NCBI GenBank assembly: GCA_030424845.1
Contig: JAUHWC010000003.1
Span: forward strand, 257,034 to 321,033
Direction: 5' to 3'
From: Alphaproteobacteria bacterium
GTDB taxonomy: Bacteria; Pseudomonadota; Alphaproteobacteria; Sphingomonadales; Sphingomonadaceae
Length of the DNA: 64,000 nt
Positions 47,495-56,716 of this stretch are shown here, piece after piece. Under the pieces are notes generated by a model. The model searched no databases and was not told the DNA's origin. It saw nothing but the letters and a program-made list of their open reading frames with translations. A program made the position numbers and the translations under genes. The stretch's first letter is position 1. Each line of letters opens with the position of its first letter.

Positions 47495-47977
47495 ATGGCA
47501 CGCCCGAAACCTTCCACTTTCGACAAGCAAAAAGTCGTCGCGGAGAACCGCAAGGCGCGCTTCAACTACACGATCGAGGATGTGTACGAGGCGGGGTTGG
47601 CCTTGCAGGGTACCGAGGTGAAGAGCCTGCGTTTCGGCGAAGGCTCGATTGCCGAGAGCTATGCCGAGATCAAGGACGGGCAGGTCTGGCTCGTCAATGC
47701 CAATATCCCCGAATTCAGCCACGGCAATCGTTTCAACCACGAGCCCAAGCGCCCGCGCAAGCTGCTGTTGCACGAGCGCGAGATCGACAAGCTGTTCGGG
47801 GCGGTGGAGCGCAAGGGCATGACGCTGGTCCCGCTGTCGATCTATTTCAACAGCAAGGGCAGGGCGAAGGTGGAACTGGCGCTGGCCAAGGGCAAGCAGG
47901 CGCATGACAAGCGCCAGACGATCAAGGATCGGGACTGGCAGCGCGACAAGGCCCGCCTGTTGCGCGAAAAGGGCTGA
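47495..47977 (+). CDS. smpB: SsrA-binding protein SmpB
   Basis: A 160-residue RNA-binding protein that carries tmRNA to stalled ribosomes. Signatures: [60 protein letters not shown] and [20 protein letters not shown], with the basic C-terminal tail [20 protein letters not shown]. Length is normal. tmRNA itself was not found in the window. Confidence 0.96.
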   Translation: MARPKPSTFDKQKVVAENRKARFNYTIEDVYEAGLALQGTEVKSLRFGEGSIAESYAEIKDGQVWLVNANIPEFSHGNRFNHEPKRPRKLLLHEREIDKLFGAVERKGMTLVPLSIYFNSKGRAKVELALAKGKQAHDKRQTIKDRDWQRDKARLLREKG

Positions 47978-48097
47978 TCGCTCACCTGCAAGTGTTGCAT
48001 CGGTGACATAGGCATCGCGCCGATTGCCGCCGTTAAGCTGCTGTTCGTCGAATTGGACCTAAGGTTGGGTTTCAACCGCGCGTGAAAGGTGTATGGG

Positions 48098-48664
48098 ATG
48101 CCCCTGCTGGCAATGAAGAGCATCAAGAACTACTGGCCGAAGATGCCCACGCGTGACGAGATGGAACGCAACCGCTGGCTTGCGCCCATTGCCCATCGCT
48201 TTGCTCGGTCGGAATTGTGGCGTTTCACCCGCCGTTCCGTGCCGCGTGGTGCCGCCTTGGGGCTGTTTGCCGCATTCATCATTCCGGTGGGGCAGATCTT
48301 CCTGGCCGCTTTCCTGGCGCTTCCGGCGCGTGCCAATGTGCCGGTCGCGGCGCTGATCACCTTCGTGACCAATCCCTTCACCGTGCCGTTCTGGGCTGTG
48401 GTGGCCAACAAGGTGGGCCGCTTCGTGCTGAAGATCGATGCGGCCACCACCGGTGCCGCCAATGCCGAGATTGCCAGCGGCCGCTGGGAAAGCTTCGGCT
48501 GGTTCCTTGAAACCGCGGGCGTGACGGCTTTCGGCTTTGTGGTTCTCTCTGCCATCACCGCGGCGGTCGGTTATGTGGTTGCCGGTTTCCTCTGGCGCTT
48601 TGTCGTTGCCCGCAAATGGGAAAGGCGACCGGGGCGAAAGAAAGTGCTAAACCCTGCCGAATGA
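48098..48664 (+). CDS. DUF2062 domain-containing membrane protein
   Basis: A 188-residue inner-membrane protein from ATG 48098, preceded by GAAAGG. The family pattern includes SVPRGAALGLFAAFIIPVGQ, VAALITFVTNPFTVPFWAVV and a C-terminal hydrophobic segment (TAFGFVVLSAITAAVGYVVA) with a basic tail. Function unknown. It lies between smpB and cckA, an order I associate with sphingomonads. The ATG at 48113 is a possible alternative. Confidence 0.85.
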   Translation: MPLLAMKSIKNYWPKMPTRDEMERNRWLAPIAHRFARSELWRFTRRSVPRGAALGLFAAFIIPVGQIFLAAFLALPARANVPVAALITFVTNPFTVPFWAVVANKVGRFVLKIDAATTGAANAEIASGRWESFGWFLETAGVTAFGFVVLSAITAAVGYVVAGFLWRFVVARKWERRPGRKKVLNPAE

Positions 48665-48736
48665 CTTGGCCTGACAGGCTGCGCCGCCTAAATGCGGCAT
48701 GTCGCAGGACATTGTTGCAGGGAGTTTCTTCACCAG

Positions 48737-51193
48737 GTGCAATTCGCTAGCTCGCCAGGGTCGCGCCGCTTGCTGGATGGTGTCGCGGTTGTCGGTGCCA
48801 TCCTGCTCAGCGTGGGACTGGTGCAATATGCCGCCAAGGATACCACGGTCACGCTCGCCTTTGCCGGGGGGCTGGTGGTGCTCGGCCTCATCGCCTTCAT
48901 GGCCGTACGCTTTCAGACAAGGCCGGACGAGCAATTGCCGCAGGCCTTGCCGGACTGGTCCGTCACCGTCGCGGCGATCGAGCAGCCGGGCCAGGCTGTT
49001 GCCATTACCGATCGCGCCAACCGCATTGTCTGCGCCAATTCCTCTTTCGAGGATTCCTTCGGATCCGGCCATGCCCCGCCGCGCTTGCCTGTCGATTCAG
49101 CCAGCCTCGAGCAGTTGAACCGGGCGGCGCGTGCTGCCTGGCGTGATGGCAGCAGTGGCGAGGTCTTCACCATCACCAAGGCAGGACGCAGCTGGACAGC
49201 GGAAGCCGAACGGGCTGGCCGGGCTGATGATTACCTGATCTGGCGTTTCACCGCGGTCCTGAAGGACGAGCCGATGGTGGCAACGTCCACCTACCTTACG
49301 GGGCCATTCGGCCGGATGCTGGGCAGTGCCGGGATCGCGCTGGCACTGGTCGATCCCGAAGGCACCATCCGCGCGGTCAATTCCGGTTTTGCCCGCCGTG
49401 CCAGCGGTGACGAGACCGCACGCCTTTCCGGGCAGGAGTTTGCTGCACTGCTGCGTTCCGATGAACGGGAGCGGATCTTCTTTGCCCGCGAAGGCAACAA
49501 GGCAACCCCGCAGGCGCTGATCCACATTCCGATCCAGGACTACACGGACAGGAAGGGCGGCCGGCCGGGGCCTGCCGATGCGCCATCGCTGATGATGCTG
49601 GTGGATGCCGGCACCGGACTTGGCGGTCTGGGCGGCGATGCCAAGGGGCAGACACCGCAGCTGGAGGCCCTGCTGGAACAATTGCCGCTGGGCCTCGCCA
49701 TGACCGACAGTGACGGCCACTTCCTTTTCGCCAATCCTGCCTTCCGCCGGGCTGCGGGCCTCGAGGGGCGCGACCTGCCGCCTTATCCCTCCGACCTGGT
49801 GATCCAGCGCGACAAGTCCGCCATGTCCGATGCCGTGCGGCGTTTCGGCCAGGGTGCCGCCAACAGCGGCGACATTGCCGTGCGCCTGCGATCCGAGCCG
49901 GAAGAGCCGGTGTCGCTCGGCCTTGCTGGCGTGCGCGGACTGGGCGAGGCGGCCGTGCTGCTCAGCCTTGCCGACACCACGGAGGAGACCCGCCTCAAGC
50001 GGCAGGTTGCCCAGGCCACCAAGATGCAGGCCGTGGGCCAGCTGGCGGGCGGCGTGGCGCATGACTTCAACAACGTGCTGACCGCCATCATCGGCTATTG
50101 CGACCTGATGCTGCTGCGCCATACGCCGGGTGACAGCGATTATGACGATATCCAGCAGATCAAGGCCAATTCCAACCGCGCCGCCAGCCTGACGCGGCAG
50201 CTGCTCGCCTTCAGCCGCCAGCAGACGCTGCAACCCGAAGTGCTGCAATTGCCGGACGTGCTGTCCGAGGTCTCGCAATTGCTGAAGCGGCTGCTGGGTG
50301 CCAAGATCACGCTCACCACCCGGCATGACCGCAACCTCGGTGCCGTTCGGGCAGACCCGCGCCAGCTGGAGCAGGTGATCATCAACCTTGCCGTCAACGC
50401 GCGCGATGCCATCCAGTCAAAGGGGGGCGGGGAGAGTACGTCCGGTTCGCTGACCTTCGTGACCCGGCGGGTGGAATCCTCCGATATCCGCCGCATGGGA
50501 TCGGAAATCATTCCGGCAGGCGATTATACCGTGCTGATTGCCGAGGACACAGGTGGCGGTATCCCGCCCGAGGTGCTCGGCAAGATCTTCGAGCCCTTCT
50601 TCACCACCAAGGAGCAGGGCAAGGGCACCGGCCTTGGCCTGTCCACCGTCTATGGCATCGTCAAGCAATCGGGTGGTTTCATCTTCGCCAGCAATGCCAA
50701 GGCGCCAGACGGCTCGATCAAGGGCGCGCGCTTCACCATCTACCTGCCGGTCCACCATGTGACCGAAGAGGAACTGGCCAAGGCCGAGCAGGAGGAGGAA
50801 GCGCGCAACTGGTCCGGAGGCGGGCGTATCCTGCTGGTCGAGGACGAGGACATGGTGCGCGCCGTGGCGGAACGGGCGCTCACCCGGCAAGGCTATGACG
50901 TGCAGACCGCTTCCGATGGCGATGAAGGGTTCGATATCGTGCGCGACGGGGGCGAGTTCGACCTTGTCGTGACCGACGTGGTCATGCCGGCCATGGATGG
51001 CCCGGCGATGGCGCGCGAAATCCGCAAGCTGAAACCGCGCCTGCCGATCCTGTTCATGTCCGGCTATGCCGAGGAGCAGTTGCGCAAGGACATCAATATC
51101 GAGGCGATGCACTTCATTCCCAAGCCATTCAGCGTGCAGCAGATTGCCGACAAGGTGGCGCAGGTTCTGGCCCGGCACGGCAAATCCGGTTAG
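48737..51193 (+). CDS. cckA: Hybrid sensor histidine kinase CckA-like
   Basis: A protein of about 818 residues if started at GTG 48737 (an ATG at 48692 gives 833). Two N-terminal membrane helices are followed by PAS-like regions, the latter with [20 protein letters not shown]. The kinase has the His box [20 protein letters not shown], the N box [10 protein letters not shown] (seen as [10 protein letters not shown]), [10 protein letters not shown] and [13 protein letters not shown]. The C-terminal receiver domain carries the phospho-Asp in [12 protein letters not shown] and Lys in IPKPFS. It starts the CckA-ChpT-CtrA phosphorelay that controls the alphaproteobacterial cell cycle. Confidence 0.93.
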   Translation: MQFASSPGSRRLLDGVAVVGAILLSVGLVQYAAKDTTVTLAFAGGLVVLGLIAFMAVRFQTRPDEQLPQALPDWSVTVAAIEQPGQAVAITDRANRIVCANSSFEDSFGSGHAPPRLPVDSASLEQLNRAARAAWRDGSSGEVFTITKAGRSWTAEAERAGRADDYLIWRFTAVLKDEPMVATSTYLTGPFGRMLGSAGIALALVDPEGTIRAVNSGFARRASGDETARLSGQEFAALLRSDERERIFFAREGNKATPQALIHIPIQDYTDRKGGRPGPADAPSLMMLVDAGTGLGGLGGDAKGQTPQLEALLEQLPLGLAMTDSDGHFLFANPAFRRAAGLEGRDLPPYPSDLVIQRDKSAMSDAVRRFGQGAANSGDIAVRLRSEPEEPVSLGLAGVRGLGEAAVLLSLADTTEETRLKRQVAQATKMQAVGQLAGGVAHDFNNVLTAIIGYCDLMLLRHTPGDSDYDDIQQIKANSNRAASLTRQLLAFSRQQTLQPEVLQLPDVLSEVSQLLKRLLGAKITLTTRHDRNLGAVRADPRQLEQVIINLAVNARDAIQSKGGGESTSGSLTFVTRRVESSDIRRMGSEIIPAGDYTVLIAEDTGGGIPPEVLGKIFEPFFTTKEQGKGTGLGLSTVYGIVKQSGGFIFASNAKAPDGSIKGARFTIYLPVHHVTEEELAKAEQEEEARNWSGGGRILLVEDEDMVRAVAERALTRQGYDVQTASDGDEGFDIVRDGGEFDLVVTDVVMPAMDGPAMAREIRKLKPRLPILFMSGYAEEQLRKDINIEAMHFIPKPFSVQQIADKVAQVLARHGKSG

Positions 51194-51223
51194 CTTCCGG
51201 CACGTTCAGCGCGGATACAGGCA

Positions 51224-51242
51224 CGTGTGACAGTGTCACACG
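51224..51242. promoter_or_regulatory. Perfect 19-bp palindrome upstream of the DUF4139 genes
   Basis: CGTGTGACA, one base, TGTCACACG. It lies 35 bases before the first DUF4139 start. It is a strong candidate operator for a dimeric regulator, but the regulator is not identified. It could also form a hairpin. Confidence 0.5.
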
Positions 51243-51277
51243 CAGACCAGTCATTCGCCCTGTGGGGGAGTCTACCG

Positions 51278-52774
51278 ATGAAAATGCACCGCCTAGCCTT
51301 TGCCGCCCTGCTTGCGGCTACAGCCACGGGATCCGTCGCCGGTTTCGCGCAGTCCAGCTTGCCGCCGTCTGGCGAGGATACCGCGCAAGGCGATCTCTCG
51401 GTCACGATCTACAACAACGGCCAGTCGCTGGTACAGGATATCCGGCAGCTCGATATCCGATCAGGCCGCTCGACCATCAGCTTTCCCGATGTCTCGGCGA
51501 TGATCCGCCCCGAAACGCTCAGTTTCGCGGCAGGAAAAACGACCATCGTCGAACAGAATTTCGATTTCGACCTGCTGACCCCGCAAAAGCTGATGGAAAA
51601 GGCCGTGGGGCAGGAGGTCACGCTGATCCGCACCAATCCGGCAACGGGGGCCGAGACGCTGCAACGGGCCGAGGTGCTCTCCACCGTTGGCGGCGTGGTG
51701 GTGCGGATCGACGGGCGGATCGAGGTGCTGCGCGATGACGGCTTGCCGGTGCGCGTGATCTTCGATGAAGTGCCGCCGAACCTGCGTGCCCGGCCCACGC
51801 TTTCCGTCACGCTGGAAAGCAGCCGATCAGGCACGCGGCCTGCCTCCATCCGCTACCTGACCCCCGGCCTTGGCTGGTCGTCCGATTACGTCGCGCTGTT
51901 CGACGAGGACAAGGGAACCGTCGACATGCAGGGCTGGGTGACGCTCACCAACACCACCGGCACCACCTTCCACCAGGCCGATACCTTGCTGGTGGCGGGC
52001 AATGTCAGCGGCAGTTTCGGCCCGCGCGGCCGCGGCGAGCTGGTGCGCGCAGGAACCGAGACGGCGGACCGCGAACGGCTCGGCAATTTCTACCTCTATC
52101 CGATCGAGGGGCGCACCACGATCGCCAACAACCAGACCAAGCAGGTCAGCTTCCTCGATGTGCAGGGTGTCCCCGCGCAGCGTGTCTATGAACGCACCGT
52201 CGGCTGGCTCGGCAATGATAGCGATCCGCGCCCGTTTTCGACCGCCATCAGCTTTTCTTCCAGCCGCGAAGGCGGTTTGGGCGATGCGCTGCCTGCCGGG
52301 ACGGTGCGCTTCTACCAGCGCGATGCGCAGGGCTCGCCGCAATATATCGGCGAGAACCGCATCGGCCACACCCCGATGGGCAGCACGCTTTCGCTGCGTA
52401 CCGGAGATGCGTTCAACGTCTTCAGCCAGGTCGAGGTGGAAAGCCGCGATCGCATTACCTCGAGCGAGTACGAGAACAGCGCCCGATATCGCATTGTCGA
52501 GAACGGCGAAGTCACCCGCACAATGCTGGTTGACCGGCGCATCGAATATTACCGCACGACCATGCGCTACACGCTGACCAATGCGAATGACGAGGCTGTG
52601 GAAGTGCGCCTGATCCAGGACGGCCTCGACCGCGGCTACTGGACGCGTGACTACCGCGTGGTGCGCGAGGATGTTGAAGGCGAACAGCTCAATGCCGACA
52701 GCCGCCTCTATCGCATCTCGATCCCCGCCAATGGCGAGCGCGTTGTGCGGGTGACGTTCGAGACCCGCTACTAG
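51278..52774 (+). CDS. DUF4139 domain-containing exported protein (first)
   Basis: A 498-residue protein with a signal peptide (AFAALLAATATGSVAGFAQ). The N-terminal part starts LSVTIYNNGQSLVQDIRQLD, and the DUF4139 domain includes YLTPGLGWSSDYVALF, MQGWVTLTNTTGTTFHQADT, KQVSFLDVQGVPAQRVYER and VRFYQRDAQGSPQYIGENR. The C-terminus ends ISIPANGERVVRVTFETRY. GGGGGAG lies before the ATG. It is likely periplasmic or outer-membrane associated; function unknown. It is the first of two tandem paralogues. Confidence 0.85.
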   Translation: MKMHRLAFAALLAATATGSVAGFAQSSLPPSGEDTAQGDLSVTIYNNGQSLVQDIRQLDIRSGRSTISFPDVSAMIRPETLSFAAGKTTIVEQNFDFDLLTPQKLMEKAVGQEVTLIRTNPATGAETLQRAEVLSTVGGVVVRIDGRIEVLRDDGLPVRVIFDEVPPNLRARPTLSVTLESSRSGTRPASIRYLTPGLGWSSDYVALFDEDKGTVDMQGWVTLTNTTGTTFHQADTLLVAGNVSGSFGPRGRGELVRAGTETADRERLGNFYLYPIEGRTTIANNQTKQVSFLDVQGVPAQRVYERTVGWLGNDSDPRPFSTAISFSSSREGGLGDALPAGTVRFYQRDAQGSPQYIGENRIGHTPMGSTLSLRTGDAFNVFSQVEVESRDRITSSEYENSARYRIVENGEVTRTMLVDRRIEYYRTTMRYTLTNANDEAVEVRLIQDGLDRGYWTRDYRVVREDVEGEQLNADSRLYRISIPANGERVVRVTFETRY

Positions 52775-52786
52775 AGGGCCGTCGCC

Positions 52787-54376
52787 GTGCTGCGCCGCCT
52801 TTCCTCCGGCTTGTTTGCCCTGTCCTTGCTGTTGCCGGGCGGCGGGGCAATTGCGCGCGAAGTGGTCGATGCCAGTCAGCCGACAGCACTTGCCGTCACC
52901 GTCTATCGCGATCCCGATCGCAGTGTGGGTAGCGAGATGGAGAGGGATTGGCCGCAAGGTTTCGCGATGATCAGCGAAACGCGGCAAGTCACGCTGCCGC
53001 CGGGGGTATCCACCATCCGTTTCACCGGCGTTGCCGAGGGCATGGTGGGTGTGTCTGCCATCGTCACGGGCCTTCCCGGCGGAACGATCGAGAAGAACCG
53101 CAATGCCGACCTGCTCAGCCCCGCAGCGCTGGTGGACGGGATGCTCGGCAATCGTGTCACCGTCACCCGCACCATTCCGGGCAGTGGCGAGGTGGTCAGC
53201 GAAAGTGCGGTTGTGCGCACGCGGGCCGATGGCGGGCTGGTGCTGCAGACGGGTGATGGTTACGAGGCGGTGCGCTGTTCGGGTGTGCCGGAGCGTTTGA
53301 GCTTTGCCGATGTGCCCGATGGCCTTTCCGCCCAGCCCGTCTTCACCATCGATACGCGGGATGAAAGCGGCGGCACCTATATCGTGACCCTGACCTACCT
53401 GGCATGGGGTTTCGACTGGCAGGCCAATTACGTCGCCACCTTCCGCGAAGGAGGGAATGGCCGCGATGTGAACCTGCGGCTGATGAGCTGGCTGACCATT
53501 CTCAACGACAACAACCAGAGCTTTGCCGATGCCGAGTTGATGGCGGTGGCTGGCCGGCTTAATATCGTCAGCGACTTGCAGGAGCTGGCCGAACCTCCGG
53601 CAGCACGCCCGCTGCGGCTTACCTGTTATCCGTTCGGCAGCACCGCGGCCGGATCGCCCTTGCCTGTCTATCGGCGTGATCTCCCGCTTCCGCCCCCGGC
53701 ACCGATGCCCGAAGCAAGCATGATGCGCATGGAGGCGATGGCGGACGCTGCCCCCCAATCCATCCTCGTGACCGGCAGTTTCCGGGCGCAGGAAGAGAAC
53801 CTTGGCGAACTCAAGCTCTACCGCGTGCCGCAGAATGTCACAGTCTCGGCGCAAGGGTTGAAGCAGGTCGCCTTCCTCGACCAGGGGGAGGTGAAGGGGC
53901 AGCAGGTCTATGCCGGTGCCTGCTGGCCGGAAAGGGATGAGCAGAACCCTGCCGAGATACTCCTGGTAACCGAGAACACCCGCGAGAACGGCCTCGGCAT
54001 GGCCTTGCCAATGGGCAATGTCGCCTTTTTCGAACCTTCTCCCCATGGCGACCTGCTGGTGGGTGAGAACAGCCTGCGCGATTATGCCAGCGGCCAGGAT
54101 ATCGAATTGACGCTTGGCACCAGCAGCCAGGTATTCGTGGCTTGCGAGGAAACCGATATCGAGGAGGTGGGTGATCGCTGGCAAGGCGACATGCAGGCGC
54201 TGATCACCAATGCCAATCCCCATCCGGTATCATTTCGCCTGCGGGTGGAGCGCGGGCAGGGTTATGACATCAAGGGCCTGCGCACGCGGTTGCATAATGG
54301 CGAGCGAATCGCCGAGTTCACTGTTCCTGCGAACGGCGAGCGAACCGTCGAATGGCGCTACGTCGAACCCGACTAG
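52787..54376 (+). CDS. DUF4139 domain-containing exported protein (second)
   Basis: A 529-residue paralogue of the preceding gene, starting at GTG 52787, 12 bases after its stop. The signal peptide (LFALSLLLPGGGAIAR) is followed by a domain with YLAWGFDWQANYVATF, MSWLTILNDNNQSFADAELM, LKQVAFLDQGEVKGQQVYAG and the C-terminal FTVPANGERTVEWRYVEPD. It has extra Cys residues (VRCSG, LTCYPFG, AGACWP, VACEE) that could form disulfides, unlike the first copy. Both are probably transcribed together. Function unknown. Confidence 0.85.
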   Translation: MLRRLSSGLFALSLLLPGGGAIAREVVDASQPTALAVTVYRDPDRSVGSEMERDWPQGFAMISETRQVTLPPGVSTIRFTGVAEGMVGVSAIVTGLPGGTIEKNRNADLLSPAALVDGMLGNRVTVTRTIPGSGEVVSESAVVRTRADGGLVLQTGDGYEAVRCSGVPERLSFADVPDGLSAQPVFTIDTRDESGGTYIVTLTYLAWGFDWQANYVATFREGGNGRDVNLRLMSWLTILNDNNQSFADAELMAVAGRLNIVSDLQELAEPPAARPLRLTCYPFGSTAAGSPLPVYRRDLPLPPPAPMPEASMMRMEAMADAAPQSILVTGSFRAQEENLGELKLYRVPQNVTVSAQGLKQVAFLDQGEVKGQQVYAGACWPERDEQNPAEILLVTENTRENGLGMALPMGNVAFFEPSPHGDLLVGENSLRDYASGQDIELTLGTSSQVFVACEETDIEEVGDRWQGDMQALITNANPHPVSFRLRVERGQGYDIKGLRTRLHNGERIAEFTVPANGERTVEWRYVEPD

Positions 54377-54432
54377 CCTTCGGGAAAACCACGGAAAACT
54401 GCGCCTTCCGGCGGCATGGAAACAAAAAATCT

Positions 54433-54447
54433 GTTCCACTCTTGTTC
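54433..54447 (+). promoter_or_regulatory. recA: SOS box (LexA site) upstream of recA
   Basis: GTTC, seven bases, GTTC, the exact alphaproteobacterial LexA motif. It overlaps the predicted -35 element of recA, a position where LexA binding would block transcription. Confidence 0.92.
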
Positions 54448-54470
54448 TCATGGAACAAAATGGGTACATA
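54442..54470 (+). promoter_or_regulatory. recA: recA promoter
   Basis: A -35 TTGTTC (54442-54447) and a -10 TACATA (54465-54470) have a 17-base spacer, ending 54 bases before the recA start codon. The -35 lies inside the SOS box. Confidence 0.75.
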
Positions 54471-54524
54471 CCGTTGCAGTTGATGAATTGATCGCAACTC
54501 TTGGAACGTGTGGAGGGCCGTGTC

Positions 54525-55592
54525 ATGGCTGCAAGTCTGAAACTGGTTGAAGGTAAGGAATCCAACGTGGATCGTCAGAAGGCACTCGACGCGGCGCTCG
54601 CGCAGATTGATCGCGCATTCGGCAAGGGCTCGGCCATGAAGCTGGGCAGCAAGGAAGCGATGAATGTGGAGGCGATCTCCACCGGTTCGCTGGGCCTCGA
54701 TATCGCGCTCGGCATCGGCGGCCTGCCCAAGGGGCGCGTTATCGAAGTCTATGGGCCGGAAAGCTCGGGCAAGACCACGCTCGCCCTGCATGTGATTGCA
54801 GAAGCGCAGAAGGCAGGCGGCACCGCTGCTTTCGTGGATGCGGAACACGCTCTGGACCCGGTGTACGCCAAGAAGCTTGGTGTCGACATTGACGAGCTGG
54901 TTGTCTCCCAGCCGGATACCGGCGAACAGGCGCTGGAAATCACCGACACGCTCGTGCGTTCTAACGCGATTGACGTGCTGGTGGTGGACTCGGTCGCCGC
55001 ACTGGTGCCACGCGCCGAAATCGAAGGCGAGATGGGCGATAGCCACGTCGGCCTGCAGGCGCGCCTGATGTCGCAGTCGCTGCGCAAGCTCACCGGTTCG
55101 ATCAACCGTTCCAAGTGCATGGTGATCTTCATCAACCAGCTGCGCATGAAGATCGGCGTGATGTACGGCAACCCGGAAACCACAACCGGCGGCAATGCGC
55201 TCAAGTTCTATGCCTCGGTCCGTCTCGATATTCGCCGCACCGGCCAGATCAAGGACCGCGACGAGGTGATCGGCAACACCACCCGTGTGAAGGTGGTGAA
55301 GAACAAGGTTGCCCCGCCGTTCAAGCAGATCGAATTCGACATCATGTATGGCGAGGGCATTTCCAAGATCGGTGAAATCCTCGACCTTGGGGTGAAGGCC
55401 GGCCTGGTGGAAAAATCGGGCAGCTGGTTCAGCTACGATTCGATCCGCATCGGCCAGGGGCGTGAGAACGCCAAGACCTACCTGAAGGAAAATCCCGAAG
55501 TTTGCAGCAAGTTGGAAGCCGCCATTCGCGGTAAGACCGACGAGGTTGCCGAAGAGATGATGACAGGCCCGGACGCGGAGCCTGAAGACTGA
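54525..55592 (+). CDS. recA: Recombinase A
   Basis: A 355-residue DNA strand-exchange protein and LexA co-protease. The start [13 protein letters not shown] follows GGAGG; an upstream in-frame start at 54501 is rejected. Walker A is GPESSGKT at 77-84, with [17 protein letters not shown] as Walker B region, and the DNA-binding loop L2 region [22 protein letters not shown] is seen in pieces. The acidic tail (GPDAEPED) is normal. Expression should rise in the SOS response. Confidence 0.99.
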   Translation: MAASLKLVEGKESNVDRQKALDAALAQIDRAFGKGSAMKLGSKEAMNVEAISTGSLGLDIALGIGGLPKGRVIEVYGPESSGKTTLALHVIAEAQKAGGTAAFVDAEHALDPVYAKKLGVDIDELVVSQPDTGEQALEITDTLVRSNAIDVLVVDSVAALVPRAEIEGEMGDSHVGLQARLMSQSLRKLTGSINRSKCMVIFINQLRMKIGVMYGNPETTTGGNALKFYASVRLDIRRTGQIKDRDEVIGNTTRVKVVKNKVAPPFKQIEFDIMYGEGISKIGEILDLGVKAGLVEKSGSWFSYDSIRIGQGRENAKTYLKENPEVCSKLEAAIRGKTDEVAEEMMTGPDAEPED

Positions 55593-55652
55593 TCTCTTCA
55601 AGAAGCGGCTTGCGCCCCCAATGACGACCGGGGCGTGCGCTTGAGAAAACGG

Positions 55653-55703
55653 AGCCGGCGCTTGTGTTCCCTGCCTGGAACCTTTGCGCCGGCTTCTTTC
55701 TTT
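55653..55703 (+). terminator. recA terminator
   Basis: A perfect 9-bp stem (AGCCGGCGC, 55653-55661, with 55686-55694) encloses a 24-base loop that itself contains a GTTCC/GGAAC pair, and is followed by TCTTTCTTTG. It lies about 60 bases after the recA stop codon. Confidence 0.75.
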
Positions 55704-55799
55704 GCCCGGACTGTGAATATCGCTTGGCCTCGATCATCTGATTTTCGTGGCGAGCCGAAGGAATTTCCGCATTATGCGCGAAGGACATCTAGGAGAGGC

Positions 55800-56624
55800 A
55801 TGTTGGACAAGAGCGAGTGGCAAGGCGGCCAGGGAAAGACCTGGGCGGAGGAATGGCGCCGGACGGATCGCAGCTTCACGGCGGTAACCGAGAAGCTCCT
55901 TGAGCGGACGCGGGGCGAACGCTTCTCGCGCGTGCTCGACATCGGCTGCGGGGCAGGGGAACTCTCGCTGGCAATCGCTCGCGGACGGCCCGATGCCGCC
56001 GTGCTCGGTGTCGATATCTCGCCTGACCTCGTGGCCACGGCCCGCAAGCGTGGCGAGAACCTGTCGAATGCCAGCTTTGAACTGGGCGATGCTTCAACCT
56101 GGCAGCCGGCGGACGGTTTCGCGCCGCAATTGCTGGTATCGCGCCACGGGGTGATGTTCTTCGATGATCCGCCTGCCGCCTTCGCAAATCTTGCAAGCCT
56201 TGCAGACAGCGATGCACGCCTGTTGTTCTCCTGTTTCAGGTCTCCCGCCGAGAACCCGTTCTTCACCCATGTAGCCGCCTTGTTGCCGGATCCGCCCGTG
56301 CCGCCGCCGCCCGGTGCTCCCGGTCCCTTTGCCTTTGCTGACCGCCAGAGGATGCTGGATATCCTGACTGCCGGTGGATGGAAGGAGATTGCCATTGACC
56401 CGCTGGATTTCGGAATGGTGGTCGGTGCGGGGCAGGACCCCGTCGAAGATGCGGTCGATTATTTCGCCGCGATCGGTCCGGCCGCAATTGCGGCCCGCTC
56501 CATGAGCGAGGGGCAGCGCAGCGAATTCTTTGACAAGGTTCGTGATCTGGCACGGGCGAACCTGCATGATGGCGTGGTGTCGATGCCTGCCGCAGGCTGG
56601 ATCGTGACCGCACAAAAGGGCTGA
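55800..56624 (+). CDS. Class I SAM-dependent methyltransferase
   Basis: A 274-residue cytosolic protein from MLDKSEWQGGQGKTWAEEWR, with AGGAGAGGC before the ATG. The SAM motif is VLDIGCGAGELSLAIARG with an acidic loop LGVDISPD. It has the overall pattern of the UbiE/tellurite-resistance-type group. The Pro-rich insert PDPPVPPPPGAPGPFAF separates the core from the C-terminal half. The substrate is unknown. It sits between recA and alaS. Confidence 0.88.
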   Translation: MLDKSEWQGGQGKTWAEEWRRTDRSFTAVTEKLLERTRGERFSRVLDIGCGAGELSLAIARGRPDAAVLGVDISPDLVATARKRGENLSNASFELGDASTWQPADGFAPQLLVSRHGVMFFDDPPAAFANLASLADSDARLLFSCFRSPAENPFFTHVAALLPDPPVPPPPGAPGPFAFADRQRMLDILTAGGWKEIAIDPLDFGMVVGAGQDPVEDAVDYFAAIGPAAIAARSMSEGQRSEFFDKVRDLARANLHDGVVSMPAAGWIVTAQKG

Positions 56625-56716
56625 CAGCTTTTCCGAAATGCATCACAGCGCCATGCGATTGCCGCAAACGGCTTAATCCGCTTGTCGGCAGCGCGCGCAA
56701 CAACTAACTGGCAGGC

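Noticed and set aside
51827-54223. 798-residue open frame on the minus strand
   Set aside because: It is the shadow of the DUF4139 genes, with His/Arg/Ala-rich composition and no recognisable motif.
54452-54475. Possible EcfG (general stress sigma) promoter GGAAC...CGTT before recA
   Set aside because: The spacing to CGTT is 15 bases, shorter than the usual 16-17, and a good vegetative promoter is already present.
54501-54524. Upstream start for recA
   Set aside because: The GGAGG site lies before ATG 54525, and the extra residues do not belong to the family.
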